64,000 nt of DNA from Maribacter sp. (GCA_018679695.1 JAHHKH010000254.1:5307-69306), one strand, 5' to 3'. Numbered from the stretch's first letter, positions 1 to 10,093 are shown. Numbers and translations are program-made. Notes: generated by a model not told the origin, from the letters alone.

Positions 1-673
1 CTCCTTTAGGAGCTGGCTTATCAAATTTGATATCATTGGTTGCCATTATGCCTTCAACAGGTTCAACAACATTCAATACTTTTTTTCTCGCCATCATAAT
101 ACCTCTCATATTCGGTATGCGTAAATCGCTTTCCTCTACCAGTCCTTTTTGGCCTCCGATCACTAGTGGCAATGTGGTTGCGATTTTTTCCTTACCGCCA
201 TCGATTTCCCTGGTTGCGGTTGCATTGGAACCATCAACCTGCAAATCAATACAGGTGTTCACAAAATTCATATCCAATAAAGTTGCAAGGATTCCGGGGA
301 CCATTCCCCCATTATAATCGATTGATTCCCTTCCAGCAATAATCAAATCATAAGCACCTTTTTTCACTACTTCCGCTAATTGCTGGGCTACAAAATAACC
401 ATCGGTAGGTTCTGTGTTCACACGAATGGCCTCATCGGCACCTATAGCCAAGGCTTTTCGTATCGTAGGTTCTGAACTTGGACCACCTACTGTGGCCACA
501 TGTACAGTGGCACCCTGCTTCTCTTTGAACCACATGGCCCGGGTTAGACCAAACTCATCATTTGGGTTAATGACAAATTGTACGCCCGTAGTATCAAATT
601 TAGTATTACCATCGGTAAAATTAATCTTCGAGGTGGTGTCCGGAACGTTGCTAATGCAAACTAATATCTTCAT
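1..673 (-). CDS. etfB: Electron transfer flavoprotein subunit beta (partial, 3' end outside window)
   Basis: Beta subunit of the heterodimeric electron transfer flavoprotein, which carries electrons from acyl-CoA dehydrogenases to the quinone pool. The first 224 codons are visible; the C-terminus lies beyond the left edge. The start ATG (671-673) gives MKILVCISNVPDTTSKI, the typical EtfB beginning. Further in are the adenine-nucleotide-binding core (IRKALAIGADEAIRV, DLIIAGRESIDYNGGMVPGI) and the TREIDGG stretch. The gene is transcribed away from pdhB, with a 182-bp divergent spacer. Family assignment is secure; an etfA partner is expected just outside the window but not seen. Confidence 0.95.
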   Translation of the reverse strand, partial: MKILVCISNVPDTTSKINFTDGNTKFDTTGVQFVINPNDEFGLTRAMWFKEKQGATVHVATVGGPSSEPTIRKALAIGADEAIRVNTEPTDGYFVAQQLAEVVKKGAYDLIIAGRESIDYNGGMVPGILATLLDMNFVNTCIDLQVDGSNATATREIDGGKEKIATTLPLVIGGQKGLVEESDLRIPNMRGIMMARKKVLNVVEPVEGIMATNDIKFDKPAPKG

Positions 674-805
674 AAACGTAATATTTTCAGGTCTTTAAAA
701 GAATTCTGCTAAGATAGGTAATCTTTTTAAAAAATACTATGCATGCATAATAAAATTTGCAACTTTTTTTAATTCCCTCAACCTATATTTTGCCATATAA
801 TTTGC

Positions 806-813
806 TATTTTTG
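806..813 (+). promoter_or_regulatory. Possible -7 promoter element (TATTTTTG) for pdhB
   Basis: TATTTTTG fits the Bacteroidota -7 consensus TAnnTTTG and lies 43 bases before the pdhB ATG in the etfB-pdhB divergent spacer. I do not see a TTG/TTTG box at the usual 17-23 base spacing, so the call rests on the -7 match alone. Nothing else in 674-855 stands out. Confidence 0.35.
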
Positions 814-855
814 CTTTCGTTTTATCCCTGGGGATAACTTAATCCATAGCTATTA

Positions 856-1833
856 ATGAAGACACTACAATTTAGGCAAGCCATCGCAGAGGCAATGACC
901 GAAGAAATGAGAAGGGACGAGTCCATTTATTTAATGGGTGAGGAAGTTGCAGAGTATAATGGTGCTTATAAGGCTTCTAAGGGGATGTTGGATGAATTTG
1001 GTCCGGAACGGGTTATTGACACCCCAATTTCAGAATTGGGATTTGCTGGTGTCGGCGTAGGCTCTACACTGACGGGAAATAGGCCCATCATCGAATTCAT
1101 GACCTTTAATTTTTCTCTGGTCGGCATTGATCAAATAATAAATAACGCCGCAAAAATCAGACAAATGTCAGGAGGTCAGTTCAGCTGTCCAATCGTTTTT
1201 CGCGGACCTACAGCTTCGGCAGGTCAATTGGCGGCAACGCACTCCCAAGCTTTTGAGAGCTGGTTTGCCAACTGCCCGGGACTAAAGGTGGTCGTGCCAT
1301 CCAATCCGGCAGATGCCAAAGGACTTTTAAAGTCTTCGATCAGGGATAATGATCCTGTCATTTTTATGGAATCTGAACAGATGTATGGCGATAAAGGTGA
1401 GGTTCCTGAAGGGGAATACACTATTCCTTTAGGAGTAGCCGATATACGAAGAACAGGGTCTGATGTAACTATTGTTTCTTTTGGTAAGATCATAAAGGAA
1501 GCCGATAAGGCAGCTGATGAACTTGAAAAAGAAGGGATTAGTTGTGAAATCATTGATTTACGTACGGTCAAACCGCTGGATTATGAGGCAATTCTAAATT
1601 CTGTCAAGAAAACGAACAGATTGGTGATATTGGAAGAAGCTTGGCCCTTTGGCAATGTTGCCACTGAAATTACTTTCCACGTACAATCCAATGCCTTCGA
1701 CTACCTCGATGCGCCGATTCAAAAAATCAATACCGCTGATACGCCCGCACCGTATTCCCCGGTTTTATTTGCTGAGTGGTTGCCAAACCATGAGGATGTA
1801 ATCAATGCCGTTAAAAAAGTGTTATATAAATAA
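856..1833 (+). CDS. pdhB: Pyruvate dehydrogenase E1 component, beta subunit
   Basis: Beta chain of the thiamine-diphosphate-dependent E1 that decarboxylates pyruvate in the pyruvate dehydrogenase complex. At 325 residues it is full length for an E1-beta. The N-terminal pyrimidine-binding domain carries MGEEVAEYNGAYKASKGM (about residues 27-44), with the glutamates that contact thiamine diphosphate. The C-terminal transketolase-like domain contains DLRTVKPLDYEAI and LEEAWPFGNVATEI. Branched-chain 2-oxoacid E1-beta is the main alternative, but GAYKASKGM and QLAATHSQAFE favour pyruvate. It stands alone here, with no E1-alpha or E2 in view, and is followed by a hairpin terminator. Confidence 0.93.
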   Translation: MKTLQFRQAIAEAMTEEMRRDESIYLMGEEVAEYNGAYKASKGMLDEFGPERVIDTPISELGFAGVGVGSTLTGNRPIIEFMTFNFSLVGIDQIINNAAKIRQMSGGQFSCPIVFRGPTASAGQLAATHSQAFESWFANCPGLKVVVPSNPADAKGLLKSSIRDNDPVIFMESEQMYGDKGEVPEGEYTIPLGVADIRRTGSDVTIVSFGKIIKEADKAADELEKEGISCEIIDLRTVKPLDYEAILNSVKKTNRLVILEEAWPFGNVATEITFHVQSNAFDYLDAPIQKINTADTPAPYSPVLFAEWLPNHEDVINAVKKVLYK

Positions 1834-1858
1834 GAGCTATCATTTCGTAAAGTAATTT

Positions 1859-1893
1859 AGCTTCGCCGACCAAAAGTTGACGAAGCTTTTATT
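1859..1893 (+). terminator. Intrinsic terminator after pdhB
   Basis: AGCTTCG (1859-1865) pairs with CGAAGCT (1881-1887) around a 15-base loop and is followed by TTTATTTT. It sits 26 bases past the pdhB stop. Confidence 0.75.
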
Positions 1894-1943
1894 TTAAAGA
1901 TATGGTATTAGATGGTAATTTCGCCATGCAGATTCAGATTTAC

Positions 1944-4439
1944 ATGAAGAATTTCCTTTTCACTTGCATTTTGTTTTGTTCCGTGCTTGCAATGGCACAA
2001 ACCAAGGTTGGCGGTAAGGTGATTGATGAAGCAGGTGAGCCAGTGGCATTTGCCAATGTAATCTTCAAAAACTCCACCGAGGGCACCACCACCGATGATA
2101 ATGGAAATTTCTATATGGAATCGGATTCAAGTTACGAGACATTGGAAATTTCATTTCTTGGTTACGAAACACAAGATGTTTTGCTTAAATCAAAGGTGAC
2201 TTATAATATGAGAATTACATTGCTTGAAGGGAGCCAGCAATTAAAGGAGGTTGTTATTTATGCCGGTAAGCGATCCAAAAAGAATAATCCTGCAATTGAC
2301 ATCTTACGTAAAATTTGGTCCAAAAAAAGGGAAAATGGATTAAGGAAATTCAAGCAATATCAATATGACAAATATGAAAAAGTAGAGTTCGATTTGAATA
2401 CGATTGATAGTGCCCTTATGAAAAAGAAAATTTTCAGGGGAATGGAGTTTGTATTCCAAGACTTGGATACCTCCCGTATAACAGGTAAGACCTATCTTCC
2501 CATTTTCTTGAATGAGACAATTGCAAAGGTATATGGCGATAATACCACCAACGTAGAAAAAGAAGAAGTACTCGGAAATAAAAATTCGGGTTTTCATACC
2601 AATCAGGCCATCATTGCTTTTGTTGAGGACTTATATCAGGATTACGATGTTTATAACAATTATTTGAAATTTTTCGACAAGAGCTTTACGAGCCCTTTGT
2701 CCAAAACAGGTATTGATACCTATAACTATATTTTAAGGGACAGTGCCTATATTGATAACAAGTGGTGCTACAATATTAGTTATTACCCACGGCGAAAGAA
2801 CGAATTAACGTTTAAAGGTGATTTTTGGGTCAATGATTCTACCTATGCCATTAAGAATATAAATCTTGAGGTTACCAAGAGTGCTAATATCAATTGGGTA
2901 AAGGAAATCTATATAGAGCAGGATTTCGAGGTAGTGAATGACTCGGTCTTTTTATTGAAACGCGACTATATGTTGACCGACTTTAGCTTTAATAAAAAAG
3001 AAGAATCCAGGGGAGTGTACGGAAAACGTACAACAGTATATGGTGATTATCGATTTAATATTGAAAAACCCAAGCAGTTCTATAAGACTAAAAGCAATGA
3101 GTTTGATCCTATGGTCTTAAATCGAGACCATACTTTTTGGGAGAACAACAGACTGGAATCCTTGAACAAGGATGAGGAAGGCATCTATCAATTATTGGAC
3201 ACCCTAAAGACTGTTCCAAAATTCAAATCAATTTATAACATAGCCAGTATATTGGGATCAGGTTATATTGAAATTGACAAATGGAATCTGGATATTGGTG
3301 ATGTGTTTAGCACTTTCGGGTATAATGATGCGGAAGGGGTACGTCTACGTGCAGGTGTAAGAACCTTCGTCGGACAAAATGATCCTTGGCGGTTGGAAGG
3401 ATATATGGCTTATGGTTTCATGGATCATAAAGTTAAACACGGCTTTTCGGCAAAGTTTCTATTGGATAAGCAAAGCAGGTTAATGGTTTCAGGCGGTAAT
3501 CGCCGCGATGTAGAACAATTGGGTTTGAGTCTTACATCAACAAATGACGTATTAGGCCGAAGCGTTGCCTCTTCCTCTGTATTAACAGTAGGTTCAAACG
3601 ATAGGTTAACCAATATAAATCTGAGTACTGTAAATCTGGAAATTGAACCCATTACCAATTTCAGGATTAGGGTAGGAAGTTCTTTCCGGACCTTGAGCTC
3701 GGCTTTACCCGAGGCCTTTAATCTGGATTATATAGACCCGGAATCCCCAACTGGTATTTCTTCAGAAGTCAAACAATTCGATATCAATACTTTGGTTGTT
3801 TATACTCCCGGAAAGCGAACTATAGGATATGGCGTGGAACGATATGACATCAATGATACATACAGCACCCTGGTATTGAACTATACGACAGGTTTTGAAG
3901 GTTTTTTGGAAAGCGATTTTGATTATAACAAATTACAGTTTTCATATAGCCAACCCTGGCAATTGGGAGGATTTGGAAGACTATACAGTACGGTAGAACT
4001 GGGAAAGACTTTTGGTGAAGTACCGCTAAGTCTTTTAAATGTTGTTCCCGGCAACCAAACCTTATTCACTATTTATAAGACATTTCCGAATCTGGATTTT
4101 TATGAATTCGTTACCGATACTTATGCGTCGGTTCATTTGGAGCATAATTTCAATGGTAGGATATTCTCAAGAATTCCGTTGATAAGGAAATTGAATTTAA
4201 GGGAATTTGTAGGTCTAAGAGGGGTATGGGGTGACTTATCTACAGAGAATATCGCTTTGAACGCACCAACGAATATTCCTTTGCAGGCCCCAAATGATAA
4301 AATATATTGGGAATACTCTGTGGGAGTTGGCAATATCCTGAAATTCTTTAGGATAGATTTTAACTTTCGGGGTAATTATCTGGATAGCCCCAATGCTAGA
4401 TCCTTTAGTATAACTGGGGAATTCGGATTTCATTTTTAA
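1944..4439 (+). CDS. DUF5686 family outer-membrane protein with carboxypeptidase-regulatory-like N-terminal domain
   Basis: Large cell-envelope protein of a family common in Bacteroidota; no biochemical role is established to my knowledge. I place the start at ATG 1944 (MKNFLFTCILFCSVLAMAQ), which gives a clean signal peptide; reading from 1902 only adds residues ahead of it. After the signal comes a carboxypeptidase-regulatory-like beta-sandwich (GKVIDEAGEPVAFANVIF, GTTTDDNGNFYM), as in TonB-dependent receptors. The rest is the long DUF5686 body, with alternating aromatic and polar strands and a final ITGEFGFHF that ends in Phe as outer-membrane barrels do. No plug domain or TonB box is seen, so it is not a standard SusC receptor. 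Confidence 0.8.
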   Translation: MKNFLFTCILFCSVLAMAQTKVGGKVIDEAGEPVAFANVIFKNSTEGTTTDDNGNFYMESDSSYETLEISFLGYETQDVLLKSKVTYNMRITLLEGSQQLKEVVIYAGKRSKKNNPAIDILRKIWSKKRENGLRKFKQYQYDKYEKVEFDLNTIDSALMKKKIFRGMEFVFQDLDTSRITGKTYLPIFLNETIAKVYGDNTTNVEKEEVLGNKNSGFHTNQAIIAFVEDLYQDYDVYNNYLKFFDKSFTSPLSKTGIDTYNYILRDSAYIDNKWCYNISYYPRRKNELTFKGDFWVNDSTYAIKNINLEVTKSANINWVKEIYIEQDFEVVNDSVFLLKRDYMLTDFSFNKKEESRGVYGKRTTVYGDYRFNIEKPKQFYKTKSNEFDPMVLNRDHTFWENNRLESLNKDEEGIYQLLDTLKTVPKFKSIYNIASILGSGYIEIDKWNLDIGDVFSTFGYNDAEGVRLRAGVRTFVGQNDPWRLEGYMAYGFMDHKVKHGFSAKFLLDKQSRLMVSGGNRRDVEQLGLSLTSTNDVLGRSVASSSVLTVGSNDRLTNINLSTVNLEIEPITNFRIRVGSSFRTLSSALPEAFNLDYIDPESPTGISSEVKQFDINTLVVYTPGKRTIGYGVERYDINDTYSTLVLNYTTGFEGFLESDFDYNKLQFSYSQPWQLGGFGRLYSTVELGKTFGEVPLSLLNVVPGNQTLFTIYKTFPNLDFYEFVTDTYASVHLEHNFNGRIFSRIPLIRKLNLREFVGLRGVWGDLSTENIALNAPTNIPLQAPNDKIYWEYSVGVGNILKFFRIDFNFRGNYLDSPNARSFSITGEFGFHF

Positions 4440-4514
4440 AGTGTACTGTCTTGTTTCGGAATATGGAATCCAAGCTTTTCAAGTATCTTTGTAGGCCTTA
4501 ATTAAAATAGAAAT

Positions 4515-5042
4515 ATGAGCGGAAAGGAAATTACCACTTTTGATGTACTGATCGAGATACCCAAAGGAAGTCGCAACAAGTACGAATACGATTTTACCTT
4601 ACATAAGATTCGATTTGATAGAACATTATTTTCATCGATGATGTATCCCGGGGATTATGGTTTTATTCCCGAAACCCTGGCCTTGGACAAGGACCCTCTT
4701 GATGTTTTGGTTTTGTGTACCGAGCCTACATTCCCGATGGTTGTTGTTGAGGTCAAACCTATTGGTGTTTTTCATATGACCGATGAAAAAGGTCCTGATG
4801 AAAAAATAATTTGTGTTCCTATTTCCGACCCAATCTGGAGCGAAAGAAATGATATTAGCGATATTAATCCACATCGATTAAAAGAGATAGAGCACTTTTT
4901 TCAAGTATATAAGGATTTGGAAAAGAAAAAAGTCGATGTTGGCGGTTGGGGAGATGCCAAAGAAGCTGTGGAAATCTATCATAAATGTGTAGAGCGTTAC
5001 GAGAATAGTGAGCATAAGAAAAAAAGAACCTTCACAATATAA
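4515..5042 (+). CDS. ppa: Inorganic pyrophosphatase (soluble, family I)
   Basis: Hydrolyses pyrophosphate to two phosphates in the cytoplasm, pulling biosynthetic reactions forward. The 175 residues match family I length. The signature DKDPLDVLVL, with the three metal-binding aspartates at about residues 58, 60 and 63, is intact. The substrate-site stretches IPKGSRNKYEYD and YPGDYGFIPET are also present. TATCTTTG (4484-4491) is a possible -7 element 24 bases upstream. A terminator separates it from hppA, so the soluble and membrane pyrophosphatases are neighbours but probably separate units. Confidence 0.95.
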   Translation: MSGKEITTFDVLIEIPKGSRNKYEYDFTLHKIRFDRTLFSSMMYPGDYGFIPETLALDKDPLDVLVLCTEPTFPMVVVEVKPIGVFHMTDEKGPDEKIICVPISDPIWSERNDISDINPHRLKEIEHFFQVYKDLEKKKVDVGGWGDAKEAVEIYHKCVERYENSEHKKKRTFTI

Positions 5043-5062
5043 TCAATAAATTATGGTCATAT

Positions 5063-5098
5063 AAAAGTGGGCGTTTATTATTAATTGGCCGCTTTTTT
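5063..5098 (+). terminator. Intrinsic terminator after ppa
   Basis: AAAAGTGG (5063-5070) pairs with CCGCTTTT (5089-5096), one G-U pair included, followed by T residues. It lies between ppa and hppA. Confidence 0.6.
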
Positions 5099-5158
5099 AA
5101 TCTATTTGATTTTACTACATTAGCAGCCGTTAAAAAAAACCTTAAATAACTAAAAACA

Positions 5159-7585
5159 ATGGATTTAATCGTAAAGTTCTTACCTGCCTTCGGAATATTG
5201 GCTTTGATCTATGTCTTCATCAAAAGCAGTTGGGTGTCAAAACAGGAAGTTGGTAATGAAAAAATGGCAAATATTGCCAAGCATATTGCCGATGGTGCAA
5301 TGTCTTTTCTAAAAGCTGAATATAAAATACTATCAATCTTTGTAGTAGCTGTTGCCATTCTTCTTTTCTTTAAAGGAAGTAATGAAGTAGGTTCAAACGG
5401 AATGGTGGCCGTATCTTTTATAGTCGGTGCCATATGTTCCGCATTGGCCGGCTTTATAGGAATGAAAGTTGCGACGAAAGCGAATGTAAGAACTACGAAC
5501 GCCGCTCGAAATTCACTGGGAAAAGCTTTGGAGGTTGCCTTTGCCGGTGGATCGGTTATGGGTCTAGGTGTTGTAGGTTTAGGTGTTTTAGGCCTAAGCA
5601 GTTTGTTTATGGTTTATAGTGGACAAGGCTGGGAAATAGCTGAGGTTCTGAACGTTCTTTCCGGTTTCTCCCTAGGTGCTTCGTCTATAGCCTTATTTGC
5701 CCGTGTAGGTGGTGGTATTTATACCAAGGCTGCTGATGTAGGGGCCGACCTTGTTGGAAAGGTTGAAGCTGGTATTCCTGAGGATCATCCCTTGAACCCT
5801 GCTACCATTGCAGATAATGTTGGTGATAATGTTGGCGATGTTGCAGGTATGGGAGCTGACTTATTTGAATCCTATGTGGGTTCCATTATTGGTACTATGG
5901 TACTGGGAGCTGCCTTTACACAAATACCTGCCTTTGCAACTTCTTTTGATGGATTAGGTGCTGTTTATCTTCCATTGGTATTGGCTGCGATAGGTATTAT
6001 AATGTCTATAATAGGCACCTTTTTTGTAAAAGTAAAGGACGGGGGTAATCCACAAACCGCATTGAACATTGGTGAATTCGGATCTGCTGGTTTAATGCTG
6101 GTTGCTTCTTATTTTATCATTACCAATATGTTACCTGAAACATGGAGTTTTAAGGGTACGGAATTTAATTCAATCGGGGTTTTCTATGCTGTTATTGCTG
6201 GTTTGGTTGCAGGCCTTGCTGTGGGTAAAGTAACCGAATACTATACCGGAACTGGTAAAAAACCTGTTAACTCAATCGTTCGCCAGTCAGAAACCGGTGC
6301 TGCAACTACTATTATTGCTGGATTGGGTGTTGGTATGATGTCTACCATGATCCCTATACTCCTAATTGCTGCTGCGATATTGGTGTCTCACCATTTTGCT
6401 GGATTGTACGGTATAGCTATCGCCGCTGTTGGGATGTTGGCCAATACCGGAATACAATTGGCTGTTGATGCTTACGGACCAATTTCCGATAATGCAGGGG
6501 GTATTGCTGAAATGGCCGAATTGCCAAGTGAAGTCCGCGAGCGCACCGATAAATTGGATGCCGTTGGTAATACAACCGCTGCTATTGGAAAAGGTTTTGC
6601 GATTGCTTCGGCCGCATTAACCGCCTTGGCATTATTCGCTGCTTTTATGCAAACAGCAAATGTTGTGGCTATCGATGTTTCCAAACCAACCGTCATGGCA
6701 GGTTTATTAGTTGGTGGTATGTTACCTTTTGTGTTCTCCGCATTGTCTATGAATGCCGTAGGTAGAGCAGCAATGGCAATGATTGAGGAAGTTCGTCGTC
6801 AGTTTAAGGATATTCCCCAATTGAAAGCTGCCTTGGAAGTGATGAGGGCCGTCGATTCAGATATGTCAAAAGCAACCCCGGAACAGCGCGCAATTTTTGA
6901 TGCAGCAGATGGAGTTGCAGAATATGAAAAATGCGTTGAGATATCAACCAAAGCGTCTATTAAGGAGATGGTTTTGCCTGGTTTATTGGCATTGGCCGTT
7001 CCTGTTGCTGTTGGCTTTATTGGAGGAGCTGAAATGCTCGGAGGTCTTTTAGCCGGTGTTACAACCGCTGGGGTCTTGATGGCTATATTTCAATCTAATG
7101 CCGGTGGTGCTTGGGATAACGCTAAGAAGATGATAGAATCTGATGGTAGAAAAGGTACTGATGCACATAAAGCCGCTGTGGTAGGTGATACTGTAGGTGA
7201 TCCTTTTAAAGATACCTCAGGGCCTTCCTTGAACATCCTTTTGAAATTAATGTCAGTTGTGGCCTTGGTCATTGCACCGAGTATTGCACTCTCTTCCGAT
7301 GCTGTATCCTCTTATAATGAACAAAAAGCTGCGACTGAAATGGTGGCAGAAGCGGTTCAAAAAGAAGTAAGGGTCGAAATGAAAAAGAATGAGGACGGTA
7401 CCGTAAATGCTACTGTGACCACAACTACAACCGAGAATGGCGAAGAATCTGTAAAAGAGGAAGTCTTTAGCGGAACGGAAGAGGAAGTAAGGGCAAAAGT
7501 TGAAGCTTATAAAGGTGATGCCTCTGATGTTAATATTAAAGTGAAAAAGGTTATTGAAGAAGTTGTCGAAGAAGAGGAAAACTAA
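5159..7585 (+). CDS. hppA: Ion-translocating membrane pyrophosphatase (K+-dependent type) with acidic C-terminal tail
   Basis: Integral membrane enzyme that couples pyrophosphate hydrolysis to Na+ or H+ export. Many hydrophobic helices are visible. The pyrophosphate site reads [20 protein letters not shown] followed by [23 protein letters not shown]. The segment [10 protein letters not shown] has Ala where K+-independent enzymes carry Lys, which in this family marks K+ dependence; Na+ versus H+ transport cannot be settled by eye. At 808 residues it is longer than usual. The last 80 or so residues after the final helix form a charged tail rich in Glu, Lys and Val ([18 protein letters not shown]). 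A bidirectional terminator follows. Confidence 0.95.
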   Translation: MDLIVKFLPAFGILALIYVFIKSSWVSKQEVGNEKMANIAKHIADGAMSFLKAEYKILSIFVVAVAILLFFKGSNEVGSNGMVAVSFIVGAICSALAGFIGMKVATKANVRTTNAARNSLGKALEVAFAGGSVMGLGVVGLGVLGLSSLFMVYSGQGWEIAEVLNVLSGFSLGASSIALFARVGGGIYTKAADVGADLVGKVEAGIPEDHPLNPATIADNVGDNVGDVAGMGADLFESYVGSIIGTMVLGAAFTQIPAFATSFDGLGAVYLPLVLAAIGIIMSIIGTFFVKVKDGGNPQTALNIGEFGSAGLMLVASYFIITNMLPETWSFKGTEFNSIGVFYAVIAGLVAGLAVGKVTEYYTGTGKKPVNSIVRQSETGAATTIIAGLGVGMMSTMIPILLIAAAILVSHHFAGLYGIAIAAVGMLANTGIQLAVDAYGPISDNAGGIAEMAELPSEVRERTDKLDAVGNTTAAIGKGFAIASAALTALALFAAFMQTANVVAIDVSKPTVMAGLLVGGMLPFVFSALSMNAVGRAAMAMIEEVRRQFKDIPQLKAALEVMRAVDSDMSKATPEQRAIFDAADGVAEYEKCVEISTKASIKEMVLPGLLALAVPVAVGFIGGAEMLGGLLAGVTTAGVLMAIFQSNAGGAWDNAKKMIESDGRKGTDAHKAAVVGDTVGDPFKDTSGPSLNILLKLMSVVALVIAPSIALSSDAVSSYNEQKAATEMVAEAVQKEVRVEMKKNEDGTVNATVTTTTTENGEESVKEEVFSGTEEEVRAKVEAYKGDASDVNIKVKKVIEEVVEEEEN

Positions 7586-7603
7586 AACGAATAGCACATC
7601 TAT

Positions 7604-7637
7604 AAAAACCCGCTATCTTATAATAGCGGGTTTTTTT
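7604..7637. terminator. Bidirectional terminator between hppA and tonB
   Basis: AAAAACCCGCTAT (7604-7616) and ATAGCGGGTTTTT (7623-7635) form a 13-bp stem over a 6-base loop, with a T run on one side and an A run on the other. It serves the convergent hppA and tonB genes. Confidence 0.9.
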
Positions 7638-7639
7638 GA

Positions 7640-8344
7640 TTATTGTAGTTTAAAAGTAATGGGAATACTGAAGGGAACTTTTACCGGTGTTCCCCTTTGT
7701 TTTCCGGGCTTCATTCTAGGGAGTTTGTTGATTATACGCTTGGCTTCAATTTCCAAGATCTGATCTGGTCCCCTAAGCTTAATATTTCCTATACTACCAT
7801 CTTTTTGAATGGTAAACTGTGTATGTACTCTCCCTTGTATTCCCATTTCTTGTGCAATTTCCGGGTAGCGAATAATTTTACCGATGTGTTTATTCATCAT
7901 TTTCTGAAAACAGTCGCGTTTATCCTCTGCATGCTCACATCCGGGAAAAACAGGTGCCTCTTCAATTGAGATCCAGTCAATATGAACCTCGGGATCAACT
8001 TCAACATCAGGGATATCGCTTACTTCAATTACCGCAGTCTCTTGGTCTGGTTCAACTACCTCAAAATCGGTCTCCGGTTTATCATCCTCATCTGGCACTA
8101 TATCAATGATCGCTGGCGTAATCGTAAGTGTTGGAGGTGGTAATTTAATTGGTATGACCAGCGGCAGTTCCTCAATCAATAACTCGTCAGGTATGTTCAT
8201 TCCTATATAATCATACTCAGTTTTGTCGTAGGTTTTCCACTCAAAAGCCACATAAGTCAATAGCATGACCAATACCAATCCTATTACAAAATACAGTCCG
8301 CTGTTTTTGTTCAAATCTCTTTTCGGATTCTTTTTTAATTCCAT
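7640..8344 (-). CDS. tonB: Energy transducer TonB
   Basis: Links the proton motive force at the inner membrane to outer-membrane TonB-dependent transporters. From ATG 8344 the protein has a short basic cytoplasmic end (MELKKNPKRDLNK) and one membrane helix (GLYFVIGLVLVMLLTYVAF). A Pro-, Glu- and Asp-rich periplasmic linker (LPPPTLTITPAIIDIVPDEDD, IPDVEVDPEVH) follows, then a C-terminal TonB domain (GRVHTQFTIQKDGSI to VPFSIPITFKLQ). The linker is acidic rather than the Pro-Lys linker of E. coli TonB, as often seen in Bacteroidota. A TTG one codon upstream is possible but less likely. No exbB or exbD is in the window. The 264 bases on its upstream side (8345-8608) hold nothing I can support. 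Confidence 0.9.
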   Translation of the reverse strand: MELKKNPKRDLNKNSGLYFVIGLVLVMLLTYVAFEWKTYDKTEYDYIGMNIPDELLIEELPLVIPIKLPPPTLTITPAIIDIVPDEDDKPETDFEVVEPDQETAVIEVSDIPDVEVDPEVHIDWISIEEAPVFPGCEHAEDKRDCFQKMMNKHIGKIIRYPEIAQEMGIQGRVHTQFTIQKDGSIGNIKLRGPDQILEIEAKRIINKLPRMKPGKQRGTPVKVPFSIPITFKLQ

Positions 8345-8608
8345 CAATTACAAGTTTAGGCCTTTGCAAGGAAAGGCAAGGTTGAACATTCCGTTACTGT
8401 CCACTATCCGCATCCAAAATGGGAATAGCAGGTTTTTGGTTTATATAATTTGTTGTAATAAAACTACTATTTGTGGGCTACTTAAAAAATGTTGAATGAG
8501 GGAACGGGACCATGTAATGAGTGAAGACAACTTCGCAAATAGGCAACTAGTTATTAAACTAACTTAATAAACCCAAATTAAGTAGAGAAGCCGAGATACT
8601 AATGGTCA

Positions 8609-9319
8609 TTATTTTAGAAAGGTAAGTGAGGATTCTACCGGTAGTTCGTAAGCTTCCTTTTCTTTTTCAAAAATACGGGCACTTTGACCACCTCCCTTAA
8701 GTACTATTTCTTTATGCAGTACTCGAATCCAGCTACCTTCCCTCAGCCCTACTACTGGTGTTGAATTGAATTCATGGAATTCCTTGATACGGATTTCCCT
8801 TGTTTCGCCCTTATGTGTTGAGTTGGGGTCGGGGTCTAAATAATGCGGGTTTATATTAAAGGGGATAATATCCAAGGTATCATAACTCGGTGGATACACA
8901 ATGGGCATATCATTGGTCGTTTTTATGCAGGGCCCCATGATGTTACTGCCTGCACTGGTTCCTAGATAGGGGACACCACTTGAAACTACCTTGCCCAAGA
9001 ACTGAATAAGGTGATGACGATATAATTCCGCGACAAGAACAAATGAGTTCCCACCCCCAATAAAGATGCCTTGTGCATTTTGTACTGCTGTAATAGGATT
9101 CTTTAGGGTATGGATACCTACAATACTTTTACCAATGTTCTGGAAAGCATGTTGTGCAATTTGAGTATACTTTTCATGGGAAATCCCTCCTGGTCTGGCG
9201 TAGGGAATGAAAAGGATTTCGTCTGTGGCTTTGTATAAATCGGTAAGCGGATTAAACAAGTAGTCTAAATACCTACCGCCGTGTAAAGTTGATGTACTTG
9301 CAAGTAGACAATTGGTCAT
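8609..9319 (-). CDS. pepE: Dipeptidase E (alpha-aspartyl dipeptidase, peptidase family S51)
   Basis: Cytoplasmic serine peptidase that cleaves dipeptides with N-terminal aspartate. The 236 residues fit the S51 family. The nucleophile elbow LGTSAGSNIMGP puts the catalytic Ser at about residue 122, and NINPHYLDP supplies the catalytic His at about 159. GIFIGGGNSFVL is the usual glycine-rich turn of this glutamine-amidotransferase-like fold. It starts 12 bases after the deoxynucleoside kinase stop on the same strand, so the two are probably co-transcribed. Confidence 0.93.
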   Translation of the reverse strand: MTNCLLASTSTLHGGRYLDYLFNPLTDLYKATDEILFIPYARPGGISHEKYTQIAQHAFQNIGKSIVGIHTLKNPITAVQNAQGIFIGGGNSFVLVAELYRHHLIQFLGKVVSSGVPYLGTSAGSNIMGPCIKTTNDMPIVYPPSYDTLDIIPFNINPHYLDPDPNSTHKGETREIRIKEFHEFNSTPVVGLREGSWIRVLHKEIVLKGGGQSARIFEKEKEAYELPVESSLTFLK

Positions 9320-9331
9320 AACCTGAAATTG

Positions 9332-9946
9332 TTAGAATAAACCATGTATTTGGGCATCGATTTTGTTGATAACTTCGCCAAGGTCTTCAGGGTTATCCAC
9401 AAAATCCAAATTGTCAACATCGATAATCAAGAGGTTTCCTTTTTCATAACCATGGATCCAGGCCTCGTATCGCTCATTCAATCGACTCAAATAATCAATT
9501 GAAATCGAATTTTCGTAATCCCGTCCACGCTTGTGTATTTGATTCACCAAGTTGGGTATTGAACTTCTGAGATAAATTAAGAGATCAGGGGGTTGTACCA
9601 AACTTTCCATCAATTCGAACAAGCTTGAATAGTTATTGAAATCCCTATTGGTCATCAAACCCATGGCATGTAAATTGGGGGCAAAAATATAAGCATCTTC
9701 ATAGATGGTCCGGTCCTGGATAATATTTTTACCACTTTCCCTGAACTTGAGTACCTGACGATATCTATGGTTCAGGAAATATATTTGAAGATTAAAACTC
9801 CATCTTTCCATCTGATTATAAAAATCATCCAAATATGGATTATCGACTACATCTTCATAATGCGCTTCCCATTTATAGTGCTTTGCAAGTAATTTTGTAA
9901 GTGTGGTCTTTCCGGCGCCAATGTTTCCTGCAACGGCAATATGCAT
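9332..9946 (-). CDS. Deoxynucleoside kinase
   Basis: Phosphorylates deoxynucleosides for nucleotide salvage. It has the P-loop GNIGAGKTTL (residues 7-16), the catalytic Glu in EDVVDNPYLDDF (about 31), the DR motif in QDRTIYEDAYIF (about 78-79) and the LID arginines in IHKRGRDYE. The 204-residue length fits the dNK family of deoxyadenosine, deoxyguanosine and deoxycytidine kinases; substrate cannot be chosen from sequence alone. It is first in a two-gene minus-strand unit with pepE and is divergent from metK. Confidence 0.9.
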   Translation of the reverse strand: MHIAVAGNIGAGKTTLTKLLAKHYKWEAHYEDVVDNPYLDDFYNQMERWSFNLQIYFLNHRYRQVLKFRESGKNIIQDRTIYEDAYIFAPNLHAMGLMTNRDFNNYSSLFELMESLVQPPDLLIYLRSSIPNLVNQIHKRGRDYENSISIDYLSRLNERYEAWIHGYEKGNLLIIDVDNLDFVDNPEDLGEVINKIDAQIHGLF

Positions 9947-10093
9947 GCTGAAAATGTCTTTTCGGTTAGGTTATACGTCTATTAAATAGAATGTAGCAAT
10001 ATACAAAGTATATCGAGTAAGAGAAAAAAATTAAGGTGAAATACATCCTAAAACATTATGATCTTAAAAATTTTTATTTCTTGATGAAATATG

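Noticed and set aside
7253..7597. 114-codon minus-strand frame over the end of hppA
   Set aside because: Phe-rich product that is just the complement of the acidic tail; no family features, and it runs across the terminator side of hppA.
7554..7969. Two plus-strand frames across the hppA-tonB junction
   Set aside because: They cross a strong bidirectional terminator and lie antisense to the TonB C-terminal domain.
8345..8608. Spacer between pepE and tonB searched for a small gene or RNA
   Set aside because: No start with a sensible frame, no strong stem and no exact TAnnTTTG on the minus strand; left unannotated.
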